Shown here: piece by piece, positions 1 through 8,985 of the stretch
Layout of the letters: each line of letters begins with the position of its first letter
Position numbering within the stretch: position 1 is the first letter of the stretch
Origin: Bin80 sp026708685
GTDB taxonomy: Bacteria; Bacteroidota; Rhodothermia; Rhodothermales; Bin80
Reading direction: 5' to 3'
NCBI GenBank assembly: GCA_965200955.1
Contig: OZ241742.1
Location: 2,604,001 to 2,668,000, forward strand
Length of the DNA: 64,000 nucleotides
Notes under the pieces: model-generated
Seen by the model: the letters and a program-made list of their open reading frames with translations, nothing else
The model's database searches: none
Told to the model about the DNA's origin: nothing
Translations under genes and position numbers: made by a program

Positions 1-90
1 CAACTGCGTCTTGGATTGATTCAAGATAACTACGGAGGGATTCACATTGGTCCTCAAATGACCTTTGCATTAGATACAAATTCCAAATAA
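1..90 (+). CDS. C-terminal end of an unidentified protein (cut by window edge)
   Basis: An open frame enters from the left edge and ends at TAA 88-90, giving 29 residues that finish FALDTNSK. The alternating hydrophobic/polar and glycine-rich pattern could be the last strands of a beta-rich or outer-membrane protein, but the piece is too short to assign. It could also be a chance open frame. Confidence 0.35.
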   Translation, partial: QLRLGLIQDNYGGIHIGPQMTFALDTNSK

Positions 91-821
91 CCGTAATGAA
101 TGCTTAGGGAATTTTCTTCCGACCAAATTGTTTCAATGAATGATACAGAGATGGAATGACAGGACCATATTGCCATGCCTCAATGCGGTCATAAAATAAT
201 TTTCTTCGTGTGTATCATCATCCATCCATAGGCAAAATATACTAATTTTTGCATGGACAGATTGCTCAAAAAGATTTTTTCATTTTTTGAGTGTACAATG
301 AAATAATTCGCAACAGCACTGGCATGAGACAACCCATCTCCTTTTCTCTTTGTCACGAAAGATTTGTAGTCGATGATCTGACATCAGAAATATTCAGGAT
401 ATCGCAAGATGGAAGCATTAGTATAATATGATATAATATGATGCTTTTGCAAAACCTCAGTATTTTCGTAGAAATATTGCTCTGGGTGTTATGAGAGGCG
501 TTTTTTTGATTTGAATGGTAGGTTTTGCAAAAGCCTCATATACTACAATTTTGGTTTCCAACGATATAGTATTACCCCGCAAGATAAGCACGGCGACCAC
601 TCAGGGATTTTGCGGATGTCCAGCACTCGATCGAGAAAGGTTCACATGAGACTCTGGCGAAGAAGACGATGAGTACTCCCCCCAGCAAGGTGAAGAAACG
701 ATGAGGGGCGTCGTGCTCTCCGTGGGTGTTACTGCACACCACCAACAGAAAGATCGCTACTGTCTGAGTCCTAAACATTCGACCGAGACAGGGGTTATAT
801 GATTATTCTAATCTCAAAACC
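91..821. other. intergenic region without a convincing gene
   Basis: 731 bases hold no ORF that I trust. The left part is very AT-rich and has a 10-bp direct repeat (ATAATATGAT twice, about 422-441). From about 575 the base composition turns visibly GC-richer and stays so through the ATPase gene at 822, which suggests that the imported segment begins near 560-580 rather than at the start codon. Confidence 0.5.
444..533. repeat. 14-bp perfect inverted repeat, arms 62 bp apart
   Basis: CTTTTGCAAAACCT at 444-457 is matched by its exact reverse complement AGGTTTTGCAAAAG at 520-533. The core TTTTGCAAAA is itself palindromic. It lies just before the shift to GC-rich sequence, so it may be a remnant end of a mobile element or a protein-binding site; nothing else supports either reading. 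Confidence 0.45.
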
Positions 822-1964
822 ATGGATGCATTCACTGAGCACCGGGGGCCCGCAGAATACTTTCATGGGCGTACAGAAATTATCAAGCACTTTGTACATG
901 CACTTGAGCATTACCGTAACAGAGGTAAAGGCACCACCTTTCTCATCAAGGGTCCACCAGGTGTGGGAAAGACAGCACTGTTAACAAAACTCGCCGAGCA
1001 CGCTGACGATATAGGCTATGCCGTAAAGGATACCGTTAGCCCTTCCGACCTGTATGTACCCGAGGACATGGCGGCTACGCTCGGCGTGGAGTACACGTCC
1101 CGCAAAGAACTGGGGGCACATGTAGATGCGAAGATCGTAGGGGTGTCAGGTAAAAAAGAGTTGACCCAGTCGTCGGCAGTCGTTCATATAGTGCAAAAGG
1201 CCGCACTTGGCAATGGGCTACTCTTAGTGTTGGACGAAGCTCAGCACCTCGCAGAACTTGTGACACCCGAAGCGGTCAAGGTCGCTACCATGAACACGCT
1301 GGACAAGATACACAATGGAAAGGTTGGGTTGCCAGTCTTCCTGTTGGCGGGCGGACTAGGCACTACTGAACTTGCGTTTGAGTCGTTAGGTGTCTCACGC
1401 TTTGAAGATACCCACAGGGTGCGGCTCGGAGCACTGGGGCACACGTCCACTTGTGCCGTGATCCACGATCATCTGTGCCATTGCTGCGGTATGAAAAATC
1501 CACCAACGGAGTGGATCGAATCCCTTGCCGAGCAGTCACAAGGGTGGCCTCACCATATGATGAGTTGCATAGAGTCTTTCAAAGGCGCGCTTGCTCAGGC
1601 AGGAGGGGATCCGACAAAGGTGCATCTCAAACAAATCCTTGTTAAGGGCGAAGCCCGCATGTCCGCATATTACCAAGCCAGGGCCCATGGTATATCAAGG
1701 AAGCAACGTGTTCTTTTAGCGAGCCTGTTCACAGACCTACACCCTGGTGAGTCCGTAGACAGAGAGGATGTGATTGAAGTGCTTGAGACAGAGTACCCCA
1801 GTGAGGTAGCACAGGATGTGTTTACGCGTGCCCTCAGACAGGGTGTCCTTGATGAGCGGGAAGATGGCGATTTCGCGGTTCCGATCCCGTCCATGCATAC
1901 ATGGCTCGTTCGTAGATATGCAAAGGAGCGTCAACCTCAAAAACTCGCCAAGAAATTTGTGTAA
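822..1964 (+). CDS. AAA-family ATPase with FHGR N-terminal motif, paralogue A1
   Basis: A 380-residue P-loop ATPase. Near the N-terminus is RGPAEYFHGRTEI (residues about 8-20). Walker A is GPPGVGKTA (44-52) and Walker B is LLLVLDEAQ (133-141), followed by a conserved block with IHNGKVGLP and LAGGLGTTE, and a C-terminal region ending VPIPSMHTWL, probably a winged helix. The layout resembles Orc1/Cdc6 or STAND-type AAA modules, but no named family is recognised and the function is unknown. Two full-length paralogues (13822, 43196) and a pseudogene (56756) share these blocks. The gene is clearly richer in GC than the symporter gene that follows, which suggests horizontal origin. It has no operon partner. 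The ATG at 822 is chosen because the FHGR block follows it at the same distance as in the paralogues. Confidence 0.8.
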   Translation: MDAFTEHRGPAEYFHGRTEIIKHFVHALEHYRNRGKGTTFLIKGPPGVGKTALLTKLAEHADDIGYAVKDTVSPSDLYVPEDMAATLGVEYTSRKELGAHVDAKIVGVSGKKELTQSSAVVHIVQKAALGNGLLLVLDEAQHLAELVTPEAVKVATMNTLDKIHNGKVGLPVFLLAGGLGTTELAFESLGVSRFEDTHRVRLGALGHTSTCAVIHDHLCHCCGMKNPPTEWIESLAEQSQGWPHHMMSCIESFKGALAQAGGDPTKVHLKQILVKGEARMSAYYQARAHGISRKQRVLLASLFTDLHPGESVDREDVIEVLETEYPSEVAQDVFTRALRQGVLDEREDGDFAVPIPSMHTWLVRRYAKERQPQKLAKKFV

Positions 1965-2201
1965 GGCGATCGGGGGCTTGAGCGGTAGGCAATAATGCCC
2001 GTGCACAACAGTCTGGATCATCACATGTATAATTCCCATTTAATGGGTAGAATCATAGATGATGGATCACTATCTTCTCAACACGAAGACAGAATTAACA
2101 GGTCAAGAAGATTTTTACAATCATGAAGTGATCATCTATGTGATTTTCAACATTCAACCCAAAATTATTGCGTATATTCTACCTTAATTATTAATTATTT
2201 C

Positions 2202-3491
2202 ATGAATTGGTCAAAAAATCTACATATTTGGATCATCCTTGGTCTTGTCTTAGGCTTGGGGTACGGAATTCTCTCAGCTTCTATGGGTTGGGGGCAATTT
2301 ACGCAAAACTGGATTAGTCCCTTTGGTGACATCTTCTTGAATGCACTGTTTATGATAGCGGTGCCTCTGGTTCTTGGATCCATCATTACCGGAATTGCCT
2401 CGTTATCGGATACCCGAAAACTCGCTAGAATCGGTGGGAAGACCATCGCAATCTATATCGGGACCACCGTAGCTGCACTCGTGATTGGATTAATCTTGGT
2501 GAATACGATTCGTCCAGGGGATACCGTTCCAGATGAAGTTCGTACGCAGTTGCAGTCAGACTGGGGTGATTCAGCAGAGATGCGCATGGAAAGTGCTGAA
2601 TCTGCTGAAGAGAGGGGGCCACTCCAAGCCTTCGTAGACATGGTTCCTCGTAATATTGCTTCTGCTGCATCCAATAATCGCAATATGCTACAGGTGGTTC
2701 TCATTGCAGTCTTATTCGGCATATCACTACTATTGATTCCCTCTGACAAGGCAAAACCACTATTGCGAGTCTTTGATAGCCTAACTGCGGCAGTCATCAA
2801 GCTGGTAGAAATCATCATGTGGATTGCCCCGATTGGTGTCTTTGCACTCCTTGCTGATACGGTCAGTTTGATTTCACAGGATAATATGAGTGAACTGTGG
2901 AGTTTGCTGGGTGCCTTAGGGTTTTATATGCTGGTGGTCATTTTAGGCCTGATTGTCCATGTAACGATTACCTACGGTTCAATTATTCAATTCTTAACGC
3001 CTCTTGGAATTAAGAAGTTTATTACAGGCATTGCTCCTGCACAGCTGGTAGCATTTAGTACCTCATCCAGTGGTGCAACTCTCCCTGTAACCATGGATCG
3101 GGCAGAGAACAAATTAGGTGTGAGCGAAGAAGTTTCGTCCTTTGTACTTCCACTTGGTGCGACCATCAATATGGATGGTACGGCATTATATCAAGCGGTT
3201 GCTGCAGTCTTCATTGCCCAAACCCTTGGAATTGCTCTTGGGTTTATGGATCAACTGGAAATCATTCTTCTGGCAGTTCTCGCCTCCATTGGAACGGCTG
3301 CAGTCCCAAGTGCGGGGATCATCATGTTGATTATCATCTTACAGTCCATTGGGGTTCCAGCCACTGGAATTGCGTTAATCCTTGGGGTTGATCGTATTCT
3401 TGATATGTGCAGAACGGTATGTAATGTGACTGGAGATGCGACCGTTGCTACGGTAGTGGCTTCGTCTGAAGGTCAACTCAAGACCGAGTGA
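2202..3491 (+). CDS. dicarboxylate/amino acid:cation symporter (DAACS family)
   Basis: A 429-residue, highly hydrophobic inner-membrane protein of the glutamate/aspartate/C4-dicarboxylate symporter family (GltP/DctA/GltPh-like), which couples uptake to Na+ or H+. The family signatures are visible: the serine-rich hairpin SSSGATLP (about 287-294), NMDGTALY (323-330) in TM7, and a TM8 segment with DRILDMCRTVCNVTGD near the C-terminus that holds the substrate-binding Asp, Arg and Asn. Length and order fit the family. Substrate cannot be set from sequence alone. The gene stands alone, followed at once by a tRNA on the opposite strand. Confidence 0.93.
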   Translation: MNWSKNLHIWIILGLVLGLGYGILSASMGWGQFTQNWISPFGDIFLNALFMIAVPLVLGSIITGIASLSDTRKLARIGGKTIAIYIGTTVAALVIGLILVNTIRPGDTVPDEVRTQLQSDWGDSAEMRMESAESAEERGPLQAFVDMVPRNIASAASNNRNMLQVVLIAVLFGISLLLIPSDKAKPLLRVFDSLTAAVIKLVEIIMWIAPIGVFALLADTVSLISQDNMSELWSLLGALGFYMLVVILGLIVHVTITYGSIIQFLTPLGIKKFITGIAPAQLVAFSTSSSGATLPVTMDRAENKLGVSEEVSSFVLPLGATINMDGTALYQAVAAVFIAQTLGIALGFMDQLEIILLAVLASIGTAAVPSAGIIMLIIILQSIGVPATGIALILGVDRILDMCRTVCNVTGDATVATVVASSEGQLKTE

Positions 3492-3502
3492 ACCTTAGAG
3501 AG

Positions 3503-3576
3503 TACGCCCGAGAGGATTCGAACCTCTGGCCTTCTGCTCCGGAGGCAGACGCTCTATCCAGCTGAGCTACGGGCGC
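3503..3576 (-). tRNA. tRNA-Arg (anticodon CCG)
   Basis: On the minus strand a 74-nt cloverleaf runs from GCGCCCG (3576-3570) to the complementary CGGGCGT plus discriminator A at 3503. The D-loop carries AGCTCAGCTGGATAGAGC, the anticodon loop is CTCCGGA, giving anticodon CCG, and the T-arm is GGTTCGAATCC. No CCA is encoded. tRNA genes are common integration sites, but no repeat of its 3' end was seen nearby. Confidence 0.96.
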
Positions 3577-3667
3577 ATGCTACTCTAATGTTACAAAGGG
3601 TTGAACGGTTTCATTTTTACGTACCATTTCCAAATTGATTTAGAATCTTTCGTTGAGGTTTCAGATC

Positions 3668-4552
3668 ATGGTTGATCATCTTCGTGAAGAGTTAGGAGTC
3701 TTTGATGGTATCTCAGGCAAATGGCCCACATTTGCAGTGATAGCAATGTGGGTCACTGTTGGTTTGATCTTGTATCTCATCATCGGTAACTTGGCATCCA
3801 TCTTGATGCTGGAATTGAAAGGGGTTCCATTACAAGACTTGGTGACCAATCCAGAAGCGGTTCTTCAACGACATGGGAGTCAGTTGTTGGGAGCGAACGC
3901 CATAGGTTTAGCATTGGGATTGGGAGGGATCGCACTGCTTGCCAGTTGGCTTGACTCCTCTCGTCCTCTGGAGTACTTGCGTTTGACCGGTTGCACACCA
4001 AAAGATTTGGGATTATCGTGTATCGGGCTGTTCTGTTTATTACCTATAGTGTTGAGTCTTGGCATTTTGAATGAGAAACTTCCCTTACCAGAAATTCTTC
4101 AACAAATGGAAGATCAGCAGCTAGTGATCGTTGAATGGTTATCATCTGGCGGTGGCAATTTCTGGATCAATCTCGTTTTGGTTGCCATCACCCCTGCACT
4201 GTTTGAGGAAGTCTTCTTTCGGGGATTCCTGCAACGGCGTGCTGAGCGTAGCATGGGGATTGTCGGGGGAATTTTGCTTTCGGGAATTCTATTTGGATTG
4301 TTTCATCTTCGATTGACGCAGGCATTGCCTCTGGCGGTTCTTGGATGCTACATGGCGTATGTTACATGGAGAACGGGAAGCCTGATGATTCCAATTGTCG
4401 TACATTTTCTCAATAATGGCTTGACATTAGCCGTTTCCGAGTGGGGATCAGAATCTTTGTCAGACCCCGAAACAATTCCATGGTTCATGGTTTTTGTCAG
4501 TGGCATCTTATTTTCAGTTTGTATAATCTTTCTTCATCGTAGGCATGAGTAA
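3668..4552 (+). CDS. CPBP-family intramembrane metalloprotease
   Basis: A hydrophobic protein of 294 residues with the three motifs of the CPBP/Abi (Rce1-like) family: EEVFFRG (about 182-188), FGLFHLR with the second metal ligand His, and HFLNN near the C-terminus. Such membrane proteases cleave prenylated or signal-type substrates; the substrate here is unknown. I start at ATG 3668 because a GAGG box lies 9 bp upstream; a TTG at 3653 in the same frame is an alternative. It overlaps the next gene by 8 bp, so the run to hpt is probably one operon. Confidence 0.88.
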   Translation: MVDHLREELGVFDGISGKWPTFAVIAMWVTVGLILYLIIGNLASILMLELKGVPLQDLVTNPEAVLQRHGSQLLGANAIGLALGLGGIALLASWLDSSRPLEYLRLTGCTPKDLGLSCIGLFCLLPIVLSLGILNEKLPLPEILQQMEDQQLVIVEWLSSGGGNFWINLVLVAITPALFEEVFFRGFLQRRAERSMGIVGGILLSGILFGLFHLRLTQALPLAVLGCYMAYVTWRTGSLMIPIVVHFLNNGLTLAVSEWGSESLSDPETIPWFMVFVSGILFSVCIIFLHRRHE

Positions 4553-4811
4553 AGACAAGTCGGATTGGGTAGAAATTTTTCGCAGTGGAACCGATTATGA
4601 AGCGGCCCTTGTGTATGCACTTCTACGAGATGCAGACATTCCCGCGGTGATTTTAAATCAGAGAGATCATGCCTTTAATCTCACGCATGGTTATTTAGCC
4701 AAAGTGAAAGTCATGGTTCCAGAGTCCATGTACGAAATCGCCTCCGAATTACTTTCTACCTCATCCATCACCGACGATGAGTTGACTCAGGAAGCCCTTA
4801 AAAAGCACTAA
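4545..4811 (+). CDS. DUF2007-type small protein
   Basis: An 88-residue soluble protein. The pattern WVEIFRSGTDYEAALVYALL, then a pattern of an extended strand carrying VILNQRDHAF, then KVKVMVPESMYEIASELL, is that of the DUF2007 (putative signal-transducing protein) family, a small ferredoxin-like fold of unknown role. It starts inside the end of the CPBP gene and lies 18 bp before cdsA, so it is translationally linked to membrane-associated neighbours. Confidence 0.75.
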   Translation: MSKDKSDWVEIFRSGTDYEAALVYALLRDADIPAVILNQRDHAFNLTHGYLAKVKVMVPESMYEIASELLSTSSITDDELTQEALKKH

Positions 4812-4829
4812 GGTTCCTTCATCCTAACC

Positions 4830-5639
4830 ATGTCACAGCTGATTACACGCTTCTTCACGGCGACGATTGGTGCATCTATATTAATTGGCTCCGCTTGGCT
4901 TGGCCCATCGTATTTTGGTGGAGTAGTCTTACTCATTGCACTGCTAGGCCAGATTGAGTTATATCAGCTCTATAATCGGTGTGGGGTAAAAGCATGGAGG
5001 ATTACGGGGTTATTGATCGGTTCGGGCTTAGCCCTGAGAGCGATTGTTCCTAATATTTTTCTGCTCACGGCGGTGCCAGTGGTTGGCCTTGTTTTATGGT
5101 GTACCTTTACAAAGAGTCATCAACCCTTAATGCGTCTTGGAGCTACGCTGGCTGGTGCTGTTTATCCTACAGCTCTTCTGGCTTTTTTAACCGATTTGCG
5201 ATCCATTTCTGGCTATACAGGCGAGGAGGCTCTGGCACTCACGATAACGGTTCTCGTATTGGTTTGGGCAAGTGACATTTTTGCATTCTTTGCCGGTTCT
5301 TTTTTCGGCAATCGTCCGCTTGCACCTTCAATATCTCCAGGTAAGACATGGGAGGGATTTCTTGGAGGAGTTGGGGGTGCTCTACTCGCATCTGTAATCC
5401 TTAGTTTCATGGTAGATATGCCATTAGCAATGACCCATTTATTGATCCTTGCGATTGTATGCACGCTTTCGGGGGCGGTGGGAGATTTAGCAGAAAGCCG
5501 CTTCAAACGATTTGCAGGTGTGAAGGACTCTGGAGTTATTCTACCAGGGCATGGAGGAATTTTGGATCGTTTTGATGGTATCATTGTTGCCGCACCCTTA
5601 GCTTATATGTACATCATTTTTATCGCCAGTCGATTTTAA
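4830..5639 (+). CDS. cdsA: phosphatidate cytidylyltransferase
   Basis: CDP-diglyceride synthase makes CDP-diacylglycerol from phosphatidate and CTP, the branch point for phosphatidylglycerol, phosphatidylethanolamine and cardiolipin, in the inner membrane. The protein has 269 residues with about seven to eight membrane segments. The family signature is complete near the C-terminus (about 222-248): SRFKRFAGVKDSG followed by LPGHGGILDRFD, and it is preceded by SPGKTWEG. Length is normal. It is separated by 1 bp from the next small gene. Confidence 0.95.
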   Translation: MSQLITRFFTATIGASILIGSAWLGPSYFGGVVLLIALLGQIELYQLYNRCGVKAWRITGLLIGSGLALRAIVPNIFLLTAVPVVGLVLWCTFTKSHQPLMRLGATLAGAVYPTALLAFLTDLRSISGYTGEEALALTITVLVLVWASDIFAFFAGSFFGNRPLAPSISPGKTWEGFLGGVGGALLASVILSFMVDMPLAMTHLLILAIVCTLSGAVGDLAESRFKRFAGVKDSGVILPGHGGILDRFDGIIVAAPLAYMYIIFIASRF

Positions 5640-5640
5640 C

Positions 5641-5844
5641 ATGGGCCTTTTTTTCGGACGAAAGCCAAACCCTCGCAAGTTTGATTACACACCACGGTAT
5701 TATGATCCGCGCAAAGATGAGAATCTGAAACGGCGGATGACAATCAAGAGTCGGGTTCGCCGACGACGTAGCCCTATGGCTCTCTACTATCTCGCTGCAT
5801 TGTTGCTCACCGCTCTCTATATCTATAACGCGATCGGGCGTTAG
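5641..5844 (+). CDS. small basic membrane-anchored protein
   Basis: A 67-residue protein, very rich in Arg and Lys over its first 45 residues (including RVRRRR) and ending in one hydrophobic segment, MALYYLAALLLTALYIY. It is packed 1 bp after cdsA and 11 bp before mutL, which supports expression. No family is recognised. The positive-inside layout predicts a cytoplasmic basic N-terminus anchored by a C-terminal helix. Confidence 0.65.
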   Translation: MGLFFGRKPNPRKFDYTPRYYDPRKDENLKRRMTIKSRVRRRRSPMALYYLAALLLTALYIYNAIGR

Positions 5845-5855
5845 ATCCTACGGAA

Positions 5856-7655
5856 ATGGCTAAAGAGGGACATATCCGGCGTATGCCGATTGAGTTAGCC
5901 AATAAGATTGCTGCTGGTGAAGTAGTCCAGCGTCCAGCATCCGCAGTCAAGGAACTCCTTGAAAATGCAATTGATGCAAAGGCTACCGAGATAGAAGTGA
6001 AGATCAAGTCCTCTGGAAGTAGTCTGATTCATGTATCGGATAATGGAACGGGCATGAATTCTACCGATGCGTTACAATGCTTTGAGCGACATGCAACCAG
6101 CAAAATCACTAGCTCTGAAGATTTGGAAAATATCCGCACCCTTGGGTTTAGAGGGGAGGCGTTGGCTTCTATTGCGGCCATTGCACAAGTTTCGCTGAAA
6201 ACGAAACGTAAAGATGATACCGAAGGAACATTTGTGCGTATTGAGGGTGGGGAAGTGGTTGAATCGTCGCCATGTGCAACAACGCAGGGCACGATTGTCG
6301 ATGTTCGAAATATATTTTTCAATGTCCCCGCACGGCGGAGTTTTCTCAAGGCCCCTTCCACCGAGTTCAGGCATATCTCGGATGTATTTGTATCCTGTGC
6401 CCTGGCAAATCCATGGACAGGCTTCAAGTTAGAACATGACAGCAAGGATATTTTCAGGCTCATTGGCTCTCGTGCTGATCATTACCACCATGCACTGCGC
6501 GAGCGTATACGGTCGATTCTTGGATCGGAGATTGCCCAGCATATGGTGCCCGTGGATGAGTCATCAAGCTATCTTTCGATATTAGGATTTCTATCACATC
6601 CCGAACATGCTCGCAAATCTAGGAAAGATCAACATTTGTTTGTCAACTATCGTCCTGTCAAGAGCCCTAGTTTATCGCATGCCATCCGCACGGCCTTTGA
6701 TCCAGTCCTACCCGAGGGTTTCCATCCAGTCTTTACCCTTTTCCTGACGATAGAACCTCATCATGTGGATGTGAATGTGCATCCATCAAAGATGGAGATT
6801 CGTTTTGATGATGATCGGGGTGTCTACAATTTTTTGCAGTCCATCTGCAAACGTGCACTCGGTGTGGCCAATTTAATTCCAGAGCATCCAGGAGACATTT
6901 CTTCGTTAAGTTTTCAACCTTCATCCCGTGGAAATTCCTGGACTCCTCCGCCTCGTGCAGACGAGCTGAAACCTGCTCATGATCAACAGTCTTCTATTGT
7001 ATACGAGGTTGAACCTAGCCGATTACCCGTTGGAGCTGATCCAGAACCAACTGGACTTCTCTGGCCTCTTCAGGGGGGATACATCCTTACACAACTCAGC
7101 CATGGAATCATGGTTGTTGATCAATCTGCTGCCCATCAGAGGATTCTTTATGAGCGAACGCTGGATGATGTTCGTAATGGAACGGGAATGTCACAGCAAC
7201 TCTTATTTCATCAGTTGGTGTGTTTCACAGAAGAGGACTGTCGTCTATTGAACGAACTCAACCCGCTGGCTTCTTCGTTGGGGTTTGACTATTCCATTTC
7301 TGAAAATTTGACCGTTACGATTCGAGGGGTTCCTTCTCATATCCGAACGGGTGCGGAGAAGGACTTTCTGCAGTTGGTCCTTCAAGGATACAAAGACAAT
7401 GATGCCGTGGAAGGAAGTTCCTCTACAAAAGAAGAAAAGCTTGCCCGGAGCGTTGCTAAACATGGTGCAATGCATTCAAGTCGTAAGTTGGAAGATGACG
7501 AGATGCGAACCATGATTGATCGTCTCTTTGAATGCAAGCAGCCCTATCAGACCCCCGAAGGAAAGCCAACGCTCATCCGAATGACGCATGAAGAGATTAA
7601 GCGTCAATTTGATCAGCGAATCACTGGTCATGCAGAACCCGATGAGATCCTTTAA
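5856..7655 (+). CDS. mutL: DNA mismatch repair protein MutL
   Basis: MutL couples mismatch recognition by MutS to strand incision and removal. The 599-residue protein has the GHKL ATPase domain: IAAGEVVQRPASAVKELLENAIDA-type motif I (about 12-36), SDNGTGM motif II and TLGFRGEALASI motif III. The C-terminal dimerisation domain begins near residue 390. The endonuclease motif DQHA(x)2E(x)4E is degenerate: it reads DQSAAHQRILYE, so both the His and the first Glu are replaced, and the CPHGRPT-type motif reads CKQPYQTPEGKPT. The nicking activity may therefore be missing. The mutS gene is 11.5 kb downstream in another transcript. Its end overlaps the start of tilS. Confidence 0.96.
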   Translation: MAKEGHIRRMPIELANKIAAGEVVQRPASAVKELLENAIDAKATEIEVKIKSSGSSLIHVSDNGTGMNSTDALQCFERHATSKITSSEDLENIRTLGFRGEALASIAAIAQVSLKTKRKDDTEGTFVRIEGGEVVESSPCATTQGTIVDVRNIFFNVPARRSFLKAPSTEFRHISDVFVSCALANPWTGFKLEHDSKDIFRLIGSRADHYHHALRERIRSILGSEIAQHMVPVDESSSYLSILGFLSHPEHARKSRKDQHLFVNYRPVKSPSLSHAIRTAFDPVLPEGFHPVFTLFLTIEPHHVDVNVHPSKMEIRFDDDRGVYNFLQSICKRALGVANLIPEHPGDISSLSFQPSSRGNSWTPPPRADELKPAHDQQSSIVYEVEPSRLPVGADPEPTGLLWPLQGGYILTQLSHGIMVVDQSAAHQRILYERTLDDVRNGTGMSQQLLFHQLVCFTEEDCRLLNELNPLASSLGFDYSISENLTVTIRGVPSHIRTGAEKDFLQLVLQGYKDNDAVEGSSSTKEEKLARSVAKHGAMHSSRKLEDDEMRTMIDRLFECKQPYQTPEGKPTLIRMTHEEIKRQFDQRITGHAEPDEIL

Positions 7656-8985
7656 AGATCGCGTTGGCTCGTACATGAGTCGTACGGGTCAGAGTGCCAA
7701 GCATCAATCCATCTTGGTAGGAGTCAGTGGGGGCGTTGATTCCGTAGTCCTTCTTGATGTTCTCTGTGGGTTAGGCTATCTGTGTGATGTCGTTCATGTG
7801 AACTATCATTTGCGCGGAAAAGAGTCTGATGAGGATGCCTATTTTGTATCCAATCTTTGCCAACATCGAGGATTAAATCTACATCTTCATGATGCCCCTA
7901 TACGTGATGATGCAGCCAACTCAGGTTCCTCCATTCAGATGATTGCTCGAAAAGTTCGCTACGATTTGTTCATACGAACTGCAATGGCGAAACAGATTTC
8001 GGTTGTAGCAGTGGGACATCATGCTGACGATCAGGCAGAAACCTTGCTGATCAATCTGAATAGAGGAACCGGCCCCGAGGGAATAGCAGGGATGCGGCCA
8101 GTGCGATCACTGGATCAAAAGGTTGACTTAATTCGCCCATTACTTGAGGAAAACAGGGCATCTATCACAGCATTCGCTAAGGCACATCACTTACGCTGGA
8201 GAGAGGATTCCACGAATCAGGATGATAAATATCTACGCTCTCATATTCGTTCATCTGTGATACCGCATTTAAATGCCAAGGCCTTGGCACGCAGTTCTCA
8301 TCTTATTCGCCTGTGGGTGGATCAAGTGATTGATCCCTTGATTGACAGTCATTTTTCAGCCATATCTGAAGGATCAGCTCTTAAAATTTCTGCACTCAGG
8401 AATGTACCAGAGGTCTTAGTCCAACGCTTGATCATTGAGGGGATTAGGCGATGGATCACTGATGCGTTTGTAGATGAGGCACTGGCGGAACGGGTTAGGG
8501 GGCTAATGGATCTTCAGCCGGGTAAACGGATTGAGGTGGGTGGGGGAGCGGTTTGGAGGGACCGTCATCATCTTGTATTTCAGAAGGCATGTTTGAATCA
8601 ACCGATCGTAGAATCTCAGGCTCTTTCAGATTCAAGTGAAGTCACTCTACCGACAGGATCTCTTCAATTGAGTATTTCTGATAAAAGACCAGAGGAGCTT
8701 CAGGCTCCAGACGGGATATGGCTGGATGCAGAAAAACTGAACCTGCCACTAACTGTTCGGCATTGGTTGCAGGGCGATAGAATCCAATCACTTGGAATGG
8801 AGGGGACAAAGAAGGTCAGTGATCTATTGACGGATTTAAAAATTCCAGTTACGGAGCGTCAGCAGGTAATGGTCGTATGTAGTGAGGAGGACATTGTATG
8901 GGTGATTGGACATCGGTTATCCCATCATTTTAGAATTACACAGTCAACAAAGAAGTATGCAAAAATCTGTTTCATCAGACATTGA
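7630..8985 (+). CDS. tilS: tRNA(Ile)-lysidine synthase
   Basis: TilS converts C34 of tRNA-Ile(CAU) to lysidine, changing decoding from AUG to AUA. The PP-loop motif SGGVDS (residues 33-38) binds ATP, and GHHADDQAET is the second conserved motif. The C-terminal TilS substrate-binding domain includes VRHWLQGDRI and KKVSDLLTDLKIP. I chose ATG 7630 (451 residues) since the PP-loop then sits at the usual distance; ATG 7642 is equally possible, and ATG 7588 would overlap mutL deeply. It overlaps mutL by 26 bp. Confidence 0.93.
   Translation: MQNPMRSFKDRVGSYMSRTGQSAKHQSILVGVSGGVDSVVLLDVLCGLGYLCDVVHVNYHLRGKESDEDAYFVSNLCQHRGLNLHLHDAPIRDDAANSGSSIQMIARKVRYDLFIRTAMAKQISVVAVGHHADDQAETLLINLNRGTGPEGIAGMRPVRSLDQKVDLIRPLLEENRASITAFAKAHHLRWREDSTNQDDKYLRSHIRSSVIPHLNAKALARSSHLIRLWVDQVIDPLIDSHFSAISEGSALKISALRNVPEVLVQRLIIEGIRRWITDAFVDEALAERVRGLMDLQPGKRIEVGGGAVWRDRHHLVFQKACLNQPIVESQALSDSSEVTLPTGSLQLSISDKRPEELQAPDGIWLDAEKLNLPLTVRHWLQGDRIQSLGMEGTKKVSDLLTDLKIPVTERQQVMVVCSEEDIVWVIGHRLSHHFRITQSTKKYAKICFIRH

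Noticed and set aside
572..778. Minus-strand frame of 68 codons with a hydrophobic N-terminus
   Set aside because: No recognisable domain and no neighbour support; the frame is likely open by chance in this GC-richer stretch.
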